From Glossina fuscipes (Eukaryota > Arthropoda > Insecta > Diptera > Glossinidae), in assembly GCF_014805625.2 (NCBI RefSeq), contig NW_023998526.1:39237-103236 (forward strand): a stretch of 64,000 bases of DNA, written 5' to 3'. The stretch's first letter is position 1, and each line of letters starts with the position of its first letter. Below the pieces are notes generated by a model. That model had not been told where the DNA came from. It saw nothing but the letters and a program-made list of their open reading frames with translations, and ran no database searches. Shown in pieces: positions 11,617 through 22,879 of the stretch. The position numbers and the translations under genes are program-made.

Positions 11617-12942
11617 TTAGACGTCATTTAGGTTCTTGCAAACTACTCTGAGCGGGTTAAACAGCTCATAATTACATTTACACTGACTAAGCTTAACGAA
11701 GTGCCTAGAGAAGCGGTTAGCGACATTAAAGTTTATTTCACCAAGTAATAAAGGCGAGTCAATAGCACCATTTATTACTTTGATTAAGAAGGAAACGCCA
11801 AGAACAAACCTACGTTTCTCAAGAGACGGTAAGGCCAAATGCTGAGTCTCAATTCGTTCGAACAACTTGGGCAAGACACTCAACTTGGCTACACCCCTGT
11901 AGTTCGTAACAAATTGTCTACTTCCACTCTTGTGAATAGGAATAAGGAGCTACTCTTCCAACACAAAGGGAAAATACCTAAATTCAAGGACAGGTTAAAA
12001 ATCTCTGAGATCACACCACATAACTCGACAGCACAAGATTTATGTACACATGATGGGATTCCATCCGGTCCAGGCGGACAACTACATTTTCGAGAACTCA
12101 ACCCTTTAAAAACGTCATCTTCCGATTAGGAATGGAAACCGAGTTAGTTATAGGATGTGGGTAGTTTGCTGATAAATCGAAACTAGCAATCGAAAAGTTT
12201 CGTCGGAAATACTCAGCAAACAGATTTGAGATTTCAAAATCAACCGAGGAATCAAAGCCAATAAAAGAAACATTAGAGGGATATGTGGAAATTTTTCTTT
12301 TAGCGTTAACAAATTTAAAAAAAAGTATTTAGGATTACCAAACAGAGAAAATTTAATGAACTGAACGTATCTGCAGTAATAATGGTGGTTGAGGGAGTTA
12401 AGTCTATGTCGCGCAATCGAGTAAGCGAAATAGTCGAGCGCAGAGCCACTTTTCGAATATTTTTTGAATAGCGTGTTTTTTCTATTCTTGCAATATTTAA
12501 TTGTCTTATTAAACCACGGGGGACACCTGCTTCGAGGTCGGCATCGGAACAGATGCAGCAATAGCTAGATGTATAGTATTGTAAAAAGATGACAATAAGC
12601 TTTCAATACTTCCGGTTGAGAAATCAAGCCTCATATGTGAAAGACGATATTTTAGCAATACAATATTGATTTTACGAAAATTATAATATTTATTTAAAAA
12701 AGTTTGATTTGGCATATGAAGGCAGTTCAACGAACCATCATTCTTATGATGAAAGAAAATGCACATTGATGGATGACAAGGGTCCTCAGGCAAACTAAAA
12801 GGTGGACAACGATTTTCGTAAATCTCGCGAAAATTGGCAAAGCACAGATCAAGCAGTCTACCATTACAATTAGGGGTACGATTATATTGAACCAAATTAT
12901 AATCAAACAATTCATTAAAGAACACAACAGCCCTATCAGAAG
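11617..12942 (-). pseudogene. CR1-A ORF2 remnant (endonuclease C-half, RT N-part, extreme C-terminus)
   Basis: Endonuclease starts only at the RTPNCNGRLLDLCFAN motif (about 12860). The catalytic N-terminal half present in CR1-B is deleted. Next come the linker (FNKTIKYCKNRKNTLFKKY), RT motif PGPDGIPSCVHKSCAVEL at about 12060, and VLPKLFERI near 11860. It then jumps directly to the C-terminal LEKRRFVLGVSFLIKVING and INFNVANRFSRHF, skipping the palm with FSKAFD and YADD boxes. The jump is the same as in CR1-B. The product could not synthesise DNA. Confidence 0.8.
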
Positions 12943-12990
12943 TAGCTTGTGCGACTTGCCAGTCTGGTGACCTTGCCAGTCTGGGGAACT
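12943..12990 (-). other. Templated filler at the CR1-A endonuclease deletion
   Basis: Between ORF1 and the truncated endonuclease lies a copy of an ORF1 segment (plus strand AGCTTGTGCGACTTGCCAGT, then CTGGTGACC), followed by a shorter second copy (TTGCCAGTCTGGGG). The source is at 13229-13260 in the same element. Such patchwork is typical of template switching during repair or reverse transcription. Confidence 0.6.
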
Positions 12991-13064
12991 AGTATTTTAA
13001 AAGAGGAGATTGCCCTAGATTGAGAAGGGGCCATTTTGAAAATGCAAGCACGCTTTAAGTTGAC

Positions 13065-13886
13065 TCATGCGACTTTCGCCGCCAGATAACTTTTTATGTT
13101 ATCCACCGATGTTTCAGGTGCCAGTCTTGCCGTCAAGCAAATGTCTTTACTTCGACCAGGAGGGCTCACGGTTGGGAAGTTTAGAGTTGGGGAGAGTATA
13201 GATGGCGTTGTCGTCCTTGCACCAGCAGCTTGTGCAACTTGCCCAGTCTGGTGACCAGCGTTCACATTCGAACAACCAGGGGGAGAGGATAATTTATTTT
13301 TCTCTTTATTATTTTTAGGCGATTGCGCTTGATTAGAGTGAGTTTCGGCCCTGGGCGGAGATACCCTAGCCACTTCAGCGTAGCTTAAAACGGAAGGGCT
13401 AGCCGGTTTGTTTGTAACTAGTTTGTTACCAGCCGACTCAATAATATCGGAAACATTAACGTTCATTTTAGAGTTAGAGGGAGCGGTAACTTGTACAAGC
13501 GGATCAGATTTAGACGAACTCAGAGGTAACGTCCCACACGCTACGCTACGAGTTGTTATATTTCTGGCTTGGAAAGAAGATGAGTGCTCAATAAAACGAC
13601 AGTCAACAAATCTAGTCTTAATTAGTTCAAACTTCTCCCACAAGGAGTCCAGATTTCCTTAGTAGAAATGGTTTCCGAGAAACCATTTCGCGTCTCCGCG
13701 AAAAGTTTGTAAAAATCAATGTCCCGCTGCCTACAGTCAGGACATGACAATCTTAAAACTTTGGAAGGTTCAGTGACTGCGTCAGCAGCACGGCCAAGAA
13801 TACCGGCACACTTTGCATGACCAAAGCGCTCGCAGAGCGAACGAGAAACGAATCTATCTTATTCCGCGCGCGTTTTTGCGCGACAT
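13065..13886 (-). pseudogene. CR1-A ORF1 (zinc-finger, gag-like)
   Basis: ATG at 13886 (MSRKNARG) opens an ORF1 with a Cys/His-rich N-terminal part, ending RFGHAKCAGILGRAAD and LRLSCPDCRQRDIDFYKLF, as in the PHD-like fingers of CR1-group ORF1 proteins. A frameshift near 13660 leads into the long frame WEKFELIKTRFVDCRF to the stop at 13065. The C-terminal half is Ser/Pro/Asn-rich and low-complexity. ORF1 proteins bind the element RNA. The same protein is recognisable in CR1-C (57028-57676) and, mostly deleted, in CR1-B. Confidence 0.75.
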
Positions 13887-14394
13887 GTTGAAAAAAAATT
13901 CAAAAGAATCCACTATCCTAAGTTTATCTACAAATTTAAGAAATTTAATAAAACTTCTACGTTACGTTGTCATTGTAACAAGAGAGCAAAAGTACAAGAG
14001 AGAGCAAAACCAAACTGGATGCACGATAAAAGAGAGAATACATATCGGAAAAATTTTCTCTTAAATTAACGTAAGATCTACACTACTGAAGCAAAGGTAA
14101 ACAAGCCAAGAGAAAAACTATTCACACCAAAGGAAGAAAATAAAAAAAACTCAAAAGAAAAAACTAGAAAAGACTCGAAAGAGATTTACTATTGCGATCA
14201 CAAGTGCTAATCGCAAGAACCAAAATGAAAATCACAAGAATGTTAATAATGTAATTCTTACACTTTACACGTTCAAACCTTTTATACTTTTACATATACC
14301 CAGTTTTAAACGCGTATAAAACGAAAACAAAAAAATTGTAGCAATAAAACTAACAAAGGCGTACGATCTCGGGCGCGTCAGTTGCCAGACTGTG

Positions 14395-15891
14395 TTCAAG
14401 GAGCACTTAAAAATCTGGCAAATGTTTTTCACCGATTACAGGCAGCAGGCAAAATTGAGTATCGAAAAATGTACGTTCTTTTTGAAGGAAGTGACATATT
14501 TTGGACACAAGGTCTCCACGACTGGAATTCATACGGATGAAGAGAAAATCCGAGCAGTAAAAGAATGGCCACGACCAAACAATTTGCACGAAGTTCGCAG
14601 TTTCCTAGGACTATGTACATACTACCGCAGATTCGTCCCCAGGTTCGCCACGGTTGCTAGCGGACTGCATGACCTTGCCAAAAAAACTTGGTACTTCATG
14701 TGCGGAGAGCACGTGTTCACGCAGTTGAAAGAGCTATTATGCACAGCACCCATTTTAGATTATCCAGTACCAGGAGAAAAATTTATACTGGATACCGATG
14801 CAAGCGCAGAAGGCTTGGGCATTGTGCTCTCCCAGCAAATTGATGGTAACGAAAAGGTCATAGCATATTACAGTAAGCGCCTATCTAAATCCCAGAGAAA
14901 CTACTGTGTCATGCGACGAGAACTGCTGTCAATAACGCAATCTGTCAAGCACTTCCACAAATGTTTGTACGGGCAACAATTTCACCTAAGGACAGATCAT
15001 GCTGTTCTACGATGGTTACTCAACTTTAAAGAACCAGAAGGACAATTGGCCAGGTGGACCGAAAAACTGCAAACTTACCAATTCTCGATCTCACACCGGA
15101 GCGGCAAATCCCATGGCAATGCCGATGCTATGTCCAGACGACCATGCGACCCGCACTGCAAACACTGCGTAAAAAACGAGCATAAAGGAGGTGTCGTCAT
15201 CTGCCGAGTTATCGTGGAGTCCAACGGCAGCTTTTCGAAAGAAAACATGCACAGTGGCCAAAAGGCTGACAAAGATTTAAACGAAATATTAAAGGCCTTA
15301 GAAAAGGAGGAGCGTCCTACCTGGGAAGAGATTTCAAGAGATAGTCCGATTACGAAGGCGTATCGGGCTCATTGGCAAAAACTCACCGTTGAAGATGGAT
15401 GCTTGTGGCGCATATGGCATAGTGAATATGCTTCATGGGCGAAGAAATTATTGGTGGTTCCACAAGCGAGAACTCATGACATTATAAGGGAATACCACGA
15501 TGGACAAAGCGGAGGGCATCTTGGCATCACAAAAACCGTGTAGAAGATCAAGGAAAATTTTTATTGGGTAGGCATCAAGGATTCCGTAGCTGCATGGATT
15601 CGCAACTGCGATCGTTGCATCAAATCAAGAGGCCCGTAAAGTAAGCCGCGAGGGCGATTGCAGCAGCATAACGTAGGTGCACCGTTCGAAAGAATCGCAA
15701 TGGATATTGCTGGACCATTTCCAGCCAGCAATGCAGGAAATAAATACGTACTGGCAGTCATTGATTACTTCAGTAAATGGTTAGAAGTATACCCCATAGC
15801 TAACCAAGAAGCAAAGACAATAAGCCAAAGTATTCGTCAATAATTGGGTTACGCGGTTTGGAACCCCCATCGAGCTGCATTCAAACCAAGG
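14395..15891 (+). pseudogene. Gyp-1 pol: end of RT, RNase H and N-terminal integrase
   Basis: Open from 14392 to 15543: connection block (VRSFLGLCTYYRRFVPRF), RNase H (LDTDASAEGLGIVLSQQ, then YYSKRLSKSQRNYCVMRREL and LRTDHAVLRWLL) and the integrase HHCC region (EYHDGQSGGHLGITKTV). A TAG at 15541 and another stop at 15638 break the integrase, which continues with NCDRCIKSRGP and MDIAGPFPASNAG (first catalytic Asp). Near the second Asp the sequence reads HSNQG where Gyp-2 has HSDQG. Directly after that a deletion joins the gene to the 3' LTR, removing the Glu and the C-terminal domain. Confidence 0.85.
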
Positions 15892-16204
15892 TACAGCTGC
15901 AAGCCAATGAAAACGGTCACCAACAAAAGCAGGTTAACGAATTAAAAATCAAGTCATAACATTAGGTGCTAGTAATATGATGGCAAAAATGTTTATAAAT
16001 AGAATATTTGTGAAAGACAGGGGAGTAGAAAAAGAATATTTGCGTTAAGCAATCGAAAGTATTGCCAAATGTAATTTGTAAATAATCCTACATTAAAAGA
16101 AATATAATTGTAAATAAAAGAACTTTGAAGTGTATTTCTCTTGTACAAAATATCCGCGATCCAGTGATACGGACTGTATCTTAGTAAGAGCGAATTTCAT
16201 AACA
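15892..16204 (+). repeat. Gyp-1 3' LTR, 5'-truncated
   Basis: Matches the 5' LTR from the CAGCTGCA(A/G)GCC block onward and ends TTTCATAACA at 16204, followed by ATAT. About 100 bp of its left end, the polypurine tract and the integrase end were lost in one deletion. Confidence 0.85.
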
Positions 16205-16493
16205 ATATATATGTACTTAACAAATAAATATAAAAAAATTTAAAAACTGTATACACTTTCGGTTGGTATAAATGGAATAATAAATATGCTAAATAGAGTA
16301 ATGGGGTAAGTAAAAGCAATGCGATTGTGGGATCTGTGAAGACGAAAGGATATGAATATTGTTACAAGTATTCAAATTGAACACAAGCTGAAAATCGGCA
16401 CTAGATGCAAACAATGTTGTGAAGGTCATATCGAGGTTAAACGTATGATAAGTTTTTGTTTACATATATGTATACACGCATACATATTCATAT

Positions 16494-16912
16494 TGTTACG
16501 GAAATCCCAAATCCTGTTCATTCCAGCTAAGTAATAAAATCCCTAAAGAGGGAAACATAAAATGCACATTCGCAGCATGCAGCTGCCGGGCGAGGAAAAC
16601 GAGTACCAGAAAAGCAGATTAATGAATTAAAAATGAAACTGTAAAATTAGGTACTAATAATATGATGGTAAAAATGTGTATAAATGGAATAGTTGTGGAA
16701 GGAAGAGTTAGTAGGAAAAGAATATTTAAGTTGAGCAGTAGAAAGTATTGCCAAAAAATAAATAATCCTACATTTAAGGAATATAATGTAAATAAGTACT
16801 CCCACTTTTAGGGAATGTAATTGTAAATAAAAGAACTTTGAAGTGTATTTCTCCTGAACAAAATATCTACGGTCCAGTGATACGGACTGTATCTTAGAAA
16901 AGCGGAGTTTAT
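16494..16912 (+). repeat. Solo LTR of the Gyp-1 family
   Basis: Starts TGTTACGGAAATCCCAAATC and runs through the family blocks CAGCATGCAGCTGCC and CCAGTGATACGGACTG to about 16912. There the usual CATAACA end is worn into an AT run. It is preceded by ATAT. It differs from the Gyp-1 LTRs by several indels, so it is a separate insertion 290 bp downstream of Gyp-1. Confidence 0.8.
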
Positions 16913-19456
16913 ATATATATATATTCTATTTTTTGCATAAGGCACTAAAAAAAAAGAAGATAGTGATTTCGGTTAAGTGAAATAAGTAGTGATCGCTTCG
17001 TGCATCCGAACATGGGACAGTTTAGGAGTAAAAAACGCAAGAGCAAAATATATTATAATAATTTTTTTGTTGTGATGGCCAACGAGCTAGCCGCCCAACT
17101 CCAGCTCAAGCCATGACAGATCATAAAAATATTTCTTATGGTAGTATTGATTAGCCGACGCACATTTCAGCTACCCTAAATCGGTTACCTATTCGGTTTT
17201 TCAATTTTGTTCACAAGAAACTCCATTTCGGTTTTCCAATTATGTTTTTTTTTTTTAATTCTCATGTCCTTTTAATTTATTGTAAACCGTTCTTCACCAT
17301 ACGTATTATTTATTCTACGGCCAGCTGACAAGAGGGTGAACTGCAATGGGGAAAACGGACACAAGTAAACTTCGAAAATCCTACGTCACATCCTACTTTC
17401 GATCAATACCAGATTGGCGTTATCAATCACCAAAAATTTCATGTTCGCAACTGATATGTCCTTATAACGATTCCCCTTCATTGCATATAATATTAATTCT
17501 TTAGTTACCCTACCACATATAAAATACAAAATATGACTTTGATCCTCACAAGCCACAGCGGGTAAATGGAAGGCCGACCATTCATCGTCAGTCATGTTGG
17601 GCATCCTCGGTAACAGCTTCGAAAGAATATCCAAGCGTACCGCTTACGTAGTTTCCCTGGATGAGTTTCGGCCTGACGTGCGGAGAGTCTTATGTAGACC
17701 GATGATAAAAACGAGAAGAAAACAGGCGCGTACATAGGCGAGGTAAATTTAAAGTTACACTAGACCGGATGTAGCCGGAAGGGGCTTTCAGAAGACGTAG
17801 GCGGCATTTAGCACGAAAGAATTCTTATGGTGGCGTCAAAAATGTATACTTCGGAGAAGATTTAAAAGTGTCAGAAACATAAGTGCAGCGATTAAGAACA
17901 TTAGTTAGAGTATATACAATTTCAGCGATGGCGTGTAGAACAGACGACGGTTGATAGCCAATAGCTCATAAGTCAATAAGAACAGGAATATCAAGACTAG
18001 TTTAGCGTACGTAAAGGATGGTTGATTTATAAGAGAAGAGGAAATAATGCCTAGGAATATTACTATGGACTCCAAGAAACATAAAATATCTTGAAATAAA
18101 ACTCGGTGTTCATGCTGAGTGCTTCCCCAACGTAGAGAGACGGACAGCTAATAAAACCCAAAGATTTTAAGTTCTTACGGTGTCTGTTTTGAGGGCGCTT
18201 CCAGGTGGCTTCCCAGTTTTAGGTTGCCGATAAGTGACGGTCTGCTTGCCCTCAAGGAAGCCTTTTTTTCTATGGCTAAAGGTAAAGGTATTCTGTCCAG
18301 CAGCGATTCTAGGACATTCAAGGGAAGAAATCTCATTACTCTGGGCATCCTGATGCAAGCGAGATATTGGATATTCTTAGTGTCGCTTTGTGTTGTTTTG
18401 TTTTACGCCATTACACCAGAGCAATTGGCTGACGGTTGCGAAACAGATAAAACCAAACCAATAATATAAACAAAGAATGTTAATAATTTATATTTTTTAG
18501 TATTTGAAATTTCTTTCACAGTATTGTTATAACACACATTCTATTTACTTTAACATATAAAATTTAATCAAATTATATTGATTTTTTTTTCTTCGGTATG
18601 ATGAATGAAGATGGACTAAGCCAATAGATTTGTGACTTGTAGCATACTATAGCCTACTTAAAGGGCTCTTATCGAAATGTCTCTAGCTCGCCGAAATTGG
18701 GGGGTTCATAAATGAAATTTTGCCTTATAGAATCTTTATAATTTTAGAACATGTAAGTGGATGTGTAATGTATGTGAGTGTGTTAAGTGTACACTTACTT
18801 CGCCAGCCAGTATAATAACAACAAAATTAATTTACAAACATTTGATTATTGTGTTATTAGTATAAATGTTTAAACATATTAATGACAATAGTGTAACAGA
18901 CTCAAAACTACGATTACGTAAAATTAAGAATTATAATCTAACATTAGCAATACAAACTACAACTCACCTAGTCACGCCGAATGTACATTCGTGCTTCTAT
19001 AAAAAATTAACAATTAATTAGATTTGCAATTTCGACGTTAAATTTTTGTTTCAGAAAAAAAAAACTTCTTCTCCAATTGCTCGAAGCTTGTCTACAATCG
19101 CATAAACGTTTATAGTTTCTCTGACAGATCCGGAAGTGCTCTTAATCGCCGTGATATATACGATGCGACATACAATGCTCATAAACGTGATGAGTAATAA
19201 AGGATTCCGTTGGAGTTGAATATAACTTTCTTCTTTTTTCTTATGGATTTGTTTGTTATAGCAGCTTCCAGGCAAATATATCTCACTTAATTTTAGAATC
19301 TACTTAAAGACAGTTGTCGCAGTAAATTTTTTGCATAAGTTTTTATATATTTTTTTTTTTTTATTTTTTTCTTATTAGCACAAAAGACGATATTAACCAA
19401 AATTAATTATCAAAAACTGTTTTTTTTTCCTTCCGCTGAAGTGCCCGTAAAATTCC
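16913..19456. other. Gene-poor stretch with one unidentified open frame
   Basis: An 82-codon frame on the minus strand (17386-17634, in frame with MPNMTDDEWSAFHLP and VTKELILYAMKGN) has protein-like composition but no family I can name. The rest is AT-rich, with poly(A/T) runs near 19350-19380. No other feature is seen. Confidence 0.5.
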
Positions 19457-19689
19457 TTTTTTTTTTTTTTCATTGACATAAAAAGAAAATAATTTAAAAA
19501 AAAAAAAAAATCCAACGCCTACTCGTTTTCCTACAGACTTATATGTCCAGATAATAAACTGTTGTAATTTTTGGTCACAATTATGTACAAAACGTAACAA
19601 AAAAATAAGAGCGGCCGTAATAACTGGAGCCAGCATGTTAAGTGTAATTGTGTGTGTGTGTGTAAGTGTGCTTGTTGAGTTCTTGAAAG

Positions 19690-22600
19690 TCAAACAGTGT
19701 TGCAAACTTTGGCTGAAAACGAGAAAGAAATGCTATTGTAATAGAAGATGATTGAACACAAAAACAAAAGAAAAAAAAGGAAAGAAGAGGAAAAAAAATT
19801 CGAAAGGGATAAATTAGCTTTTTTAATAAAGCAAGTTAGTTCCCCGAGATGACGTACATTTTTTGCTACAAAGAGATCGAGGAGACAGCCATATAACTTG
19901 AAGAAGCTAAAGGAATCTCTAATGCCATCAAGCCTGTGACATCTGAAGACCAGATGCTCAGCAGACTCAACAACATTGCAAACTTCACAAACATCACATG
20001 GCATAGCACAAAACATTTTTAAATAAACTTTGTCATAAGTGTGGCTACTCATGAGTCTATAAAGAATTTTGATTTCCCAGGAATTAAAAGAAGATACACA
20101 AAAGGGTTTGAATTGAAATATGGGATTTAATTTATAGAAAAGGCGATTGGATTTAACGCGCGCGATCTCTTTTAATTCGTCGGTTAGCTGTCGAAAGATG
20201 TGGTTGCGAATTGCCCGAATTGCTTCATTGGGAGTGTATTTGATATACAAAATTGTCCCATCAACACGAGCTCTATCTGCATGAAAGTCGGCTTTTACAT
20301 TTAAAAAAAACCGCAGTGGCCAGGTACCCAAACGAGGTGACAGTCATCCACTTGAGATTCGTGCAACGTCTTGTGAATGTCAAACACATATTGATTTTCT
20401 GCATCTCTTTTATTTATTAGAAGTAGAGCTGACCTGCTGTCGGAAAAAATAACAAACCGTCTGATACCATCGGAGATAGCAACCTTAATAGCATGTCGAA
20501 TGGCGAGCAACTCAATAAAAGTTGAGGAAAGTTCCTCCGCCAATTTGACTCGATGTACTGTTTTAGATAGATGTTTCACGACCGAGAAGCCAGAAACATT
20601 TTGTTCGACGGAACCGTCGGTGGCATATATATCGTAGCCGTTGTAGTAAAAAAGGATCTTTTCTTGGCATAACATCCTGACACAAGAGAAGTTGACATTT
20701 TGTTTTGAGGTCGAGATCGATTCAAGAATGTTCATGAAGACTCTGCATTTGCTGGTAATGAAATTCAAGGGGGAAATTGAATCTAACTTACCAAAAATAT
20801 AACGAAGTTTATAGCTGCAAGTGACAGTAACACTGAGAGATATAATTTCCTGAAAAAAGGAAGGATTTATCATCTTGACTTTAATTAACTCTTTGGCAGT
20901 GCTAAAAAGGGCTCTTTCGGAAACTGGCCATTCACCAGATATAACATTGAGAATATGTTGAGGAGTTGAGGGGGTCAGTCCAGTACAACGCTTCAACATT
21001 CGGTTTTCAAATGCTTGTATACGTTTTTCAATATATTTTGGGAAATTGCAACATATGGAATGTCCAAATTCAATTTTGGACCTGACTAAAGATTTGTAAA
21101 CGGTCAAAGCATTTTTGGGAGGCAAGCCTGCCTGATTGTTTGTCATGAGTTTGATGATGTTGCATCCAGACTGACAATCTTTGAACGCCTTTTCATAATG
21201 CCCACGAAGGGTTAAGCTGTCATTTAAAATACTCCCAAGAATTCTAAGAAATTTTACCTGATTAACTTGGGTACCTTTGATAAGAAGTGTGATTTCACAT
21301 TTGTTTTGCTGGGGTTAAAATATAAATTAAAATCAGCGCATGAATCGAAAAACAAGTTCGCTTTCATCGAGAGGTTATTGACAGCAGTTGAAAAAAATGA
21401 GTCCACAGATACAATTAGGAAATCATCTGCATATTGAAAAATATGAGTTTTGTCACCTTGAAGATCATGTAAAGAAGCTGCATATAGATTGAAGAATATG
21501 GCGCTTAAATAACTGCCTTGTGGGAAACCACCGTATATTTCAATTTTTTCACCACCCATCACCAAACACGCTTGGATAAAGAATTAAGTATCCACATCCG
21601 CATTTGAAGAAGAATCGAAAAGTTTAAGAGAATTCTACCAAGCTTAATCAAGTTGACAAAGTCATAGGCTTTGCTGATGTCCAGGGAGAGCATGACAACC
21701 ATTTCCCCCGCTTTTTTTAAGCTAGCTATGAGAAAACTTAGTTCATTAACGCACATATTCGTAGATTTGCGATTTTGATAGGCGTAAGAACGAGCTGGAA
21801 TAATGTTCTCAGTTTCCAGGAAACCAGTTAGTCTCTCCTTAACCATGAGGTTGATCGTCTTTATGAAAACAGATATGAGTGAAATTGGCCTCAAGCTACT
21901 TAAATCATTTAAGTCTTCACCTGGCTTGGGAATGGGAACTATTTTGATGCATCGCAAATCTGCGAGAATAAAGTTGATGGCCCAGCAGCATGAAAAAGAA
22001 TGCTGAGGCTTCCTCCAGACAGTGTTCTGAGCATGTCATACTTGACCCCATCACAACCGGCAGCAGTAGCTCTCCTTCTGGAATATAAAACATCCATACA
22101 ATGAAAAGGGTGTGTTGCTGAGACTACTAAAAGGAATTGACGGTATTCTAATCGAATCGACAATTGGAATGTAGCTCTTAATCATGTCTAAGTATTTTTT
22201 ATTATCATGGCCATTCCAAACAGCACAACCGTTTAATTTTCAACTACAATATCGATGACCATTTATATAATTCCAGAAAGAACGTGGGTTGCCGTTACCA
22301 CATAAATCTTTTATTGCAATAGCTCTATGTGTCCTTTTCGCCTTTCTAACTGCAGACCTCCATTCTTTCAGTGTTTTCATGTATTCAATGTAGTTGGCTG
22401 GATTGGCATGCTATGAAAAGATTCGGTTTCAAGTTCATGGTTTTGATGATGATAAGGTCAACAGCAGATTTTTAGGGAATAGGTCTGAAATTGACAGCTT
22501 TCTTAACTAATATACTAACACCACCATAGCCATCATTTCGGCATTTGGTGGCAGAAGCATAATTCGAAACTTTAACTTCAAAACAATTTTCATCTTTCAG

Positions 22601-22879
22601 ACAAACTACACTTAAGATGCAGAAATCAACCTTGTTTGAGTTTGAGTAAAAATCCAAAAACGATAGGTTACGACGGACACTTTGAATATTATATTGTAAA
22701 AAGGATATCATGTTGAAACTTGAGAAAGAACCCCAGCGGATTTCCTCGTAGTACTGGGTACAAGAAATGGCACAGACAGACATTTTTTCTTCAAATTCTT
22801 TAATAAGATTATGAGGGATCATCGGACGGATAATTCCTTGAATCGCGAGAATTAATCTTTCAAGTTCTGAGGACCGCAA
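19690..22879 (-). pseudogene. I-like ORF2 (endonuclease, RT, RNase H, CCHC)
   Basis: Endonuclease begins near 22710 (MISFLQYNIQSVRRNLSF) but breaks near 22475, so its middle and end are missing. The linker follows (YIEYMKTLKEWRSAVRKAK). RT: SSLRPISLISVFIKTINL, LSLDISKAYDFVNL (motif A intact) and, after a frameshift near 21560, GGFPQGSYLS and FQYADDFLIV (motif C intact). RNase H shows IYATDGSVEQN, TFIELLAIRHA, FSDSRSALLLI and VWVPGHCG. After another frameshift near 20310 the C-terminal CDVCEVCNVVESAEHLVFRC knuckle is followed by a stop at 19690. At least three frame breaks make it non-functional. Confidence 0.85.

Larger units (their letters stand above)
11236..14394 (-). mobile_element. CR1-A: CR1/Jockey-like non-LTR element nested in Gyp-1 RT
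   Basis: It splits the Gyp-1 RT between MGKD and FKEHLK. Gyp-2 shows the uninterrupted site. Its 3' end is a short-unit tail, (TTTA)n on the plus strand at 11236-11258, rather than plain poly(A). Its 5' end reads CACAGTCTGGCAAC on the minus strand at 14394. Similar CAGTCTG-type starts are seen in CR1-C and perhaps CR1-B. It carries ORF1 with a zinc-finger region and ORF2 with endonuclease and RT, but the middle of RT and the first half of the endonuclease are missing. Any target duplication is at most 2 bp. Assignment to the CR1/Jockey group rests on ORF1 type, tail and RT wording. Confidence 0.85.
6877..16204 (+). mobile_element. Gyp-1: Ty3/gypsy LTR retrotransposon, degenerate, with two nested insertions
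   Basis: Order: 5' LTR (6877-7291), tRNA-Leu primer site, gag with SAP-like N-terminus, nested solo LTR, rest of gag, pro/RT, nested CR1-A, rest of RT, RNase H, integrase, and a 5'-truncated 3' LTR ending at 16204. The element is flanked by ATAT on both sides (6873-6876 and 16205-16208), which fits a 4-bp target duplication. About 4.7 kb of its 9.3-kb span is later insertions. A deletion joins integrase to the middle of the 3' LTR near 15891. A related copy is Gyp-2 at 42679-46977. The primer type suggests the Mdg3/blastopia part of the gypsy group, which is inference. Confidence 0.9.

Noticed and set aside
19640..19680. (TG)n run as a functional element
   Set aside because: A short ordinary microsatellite within the I-like element 3' region.
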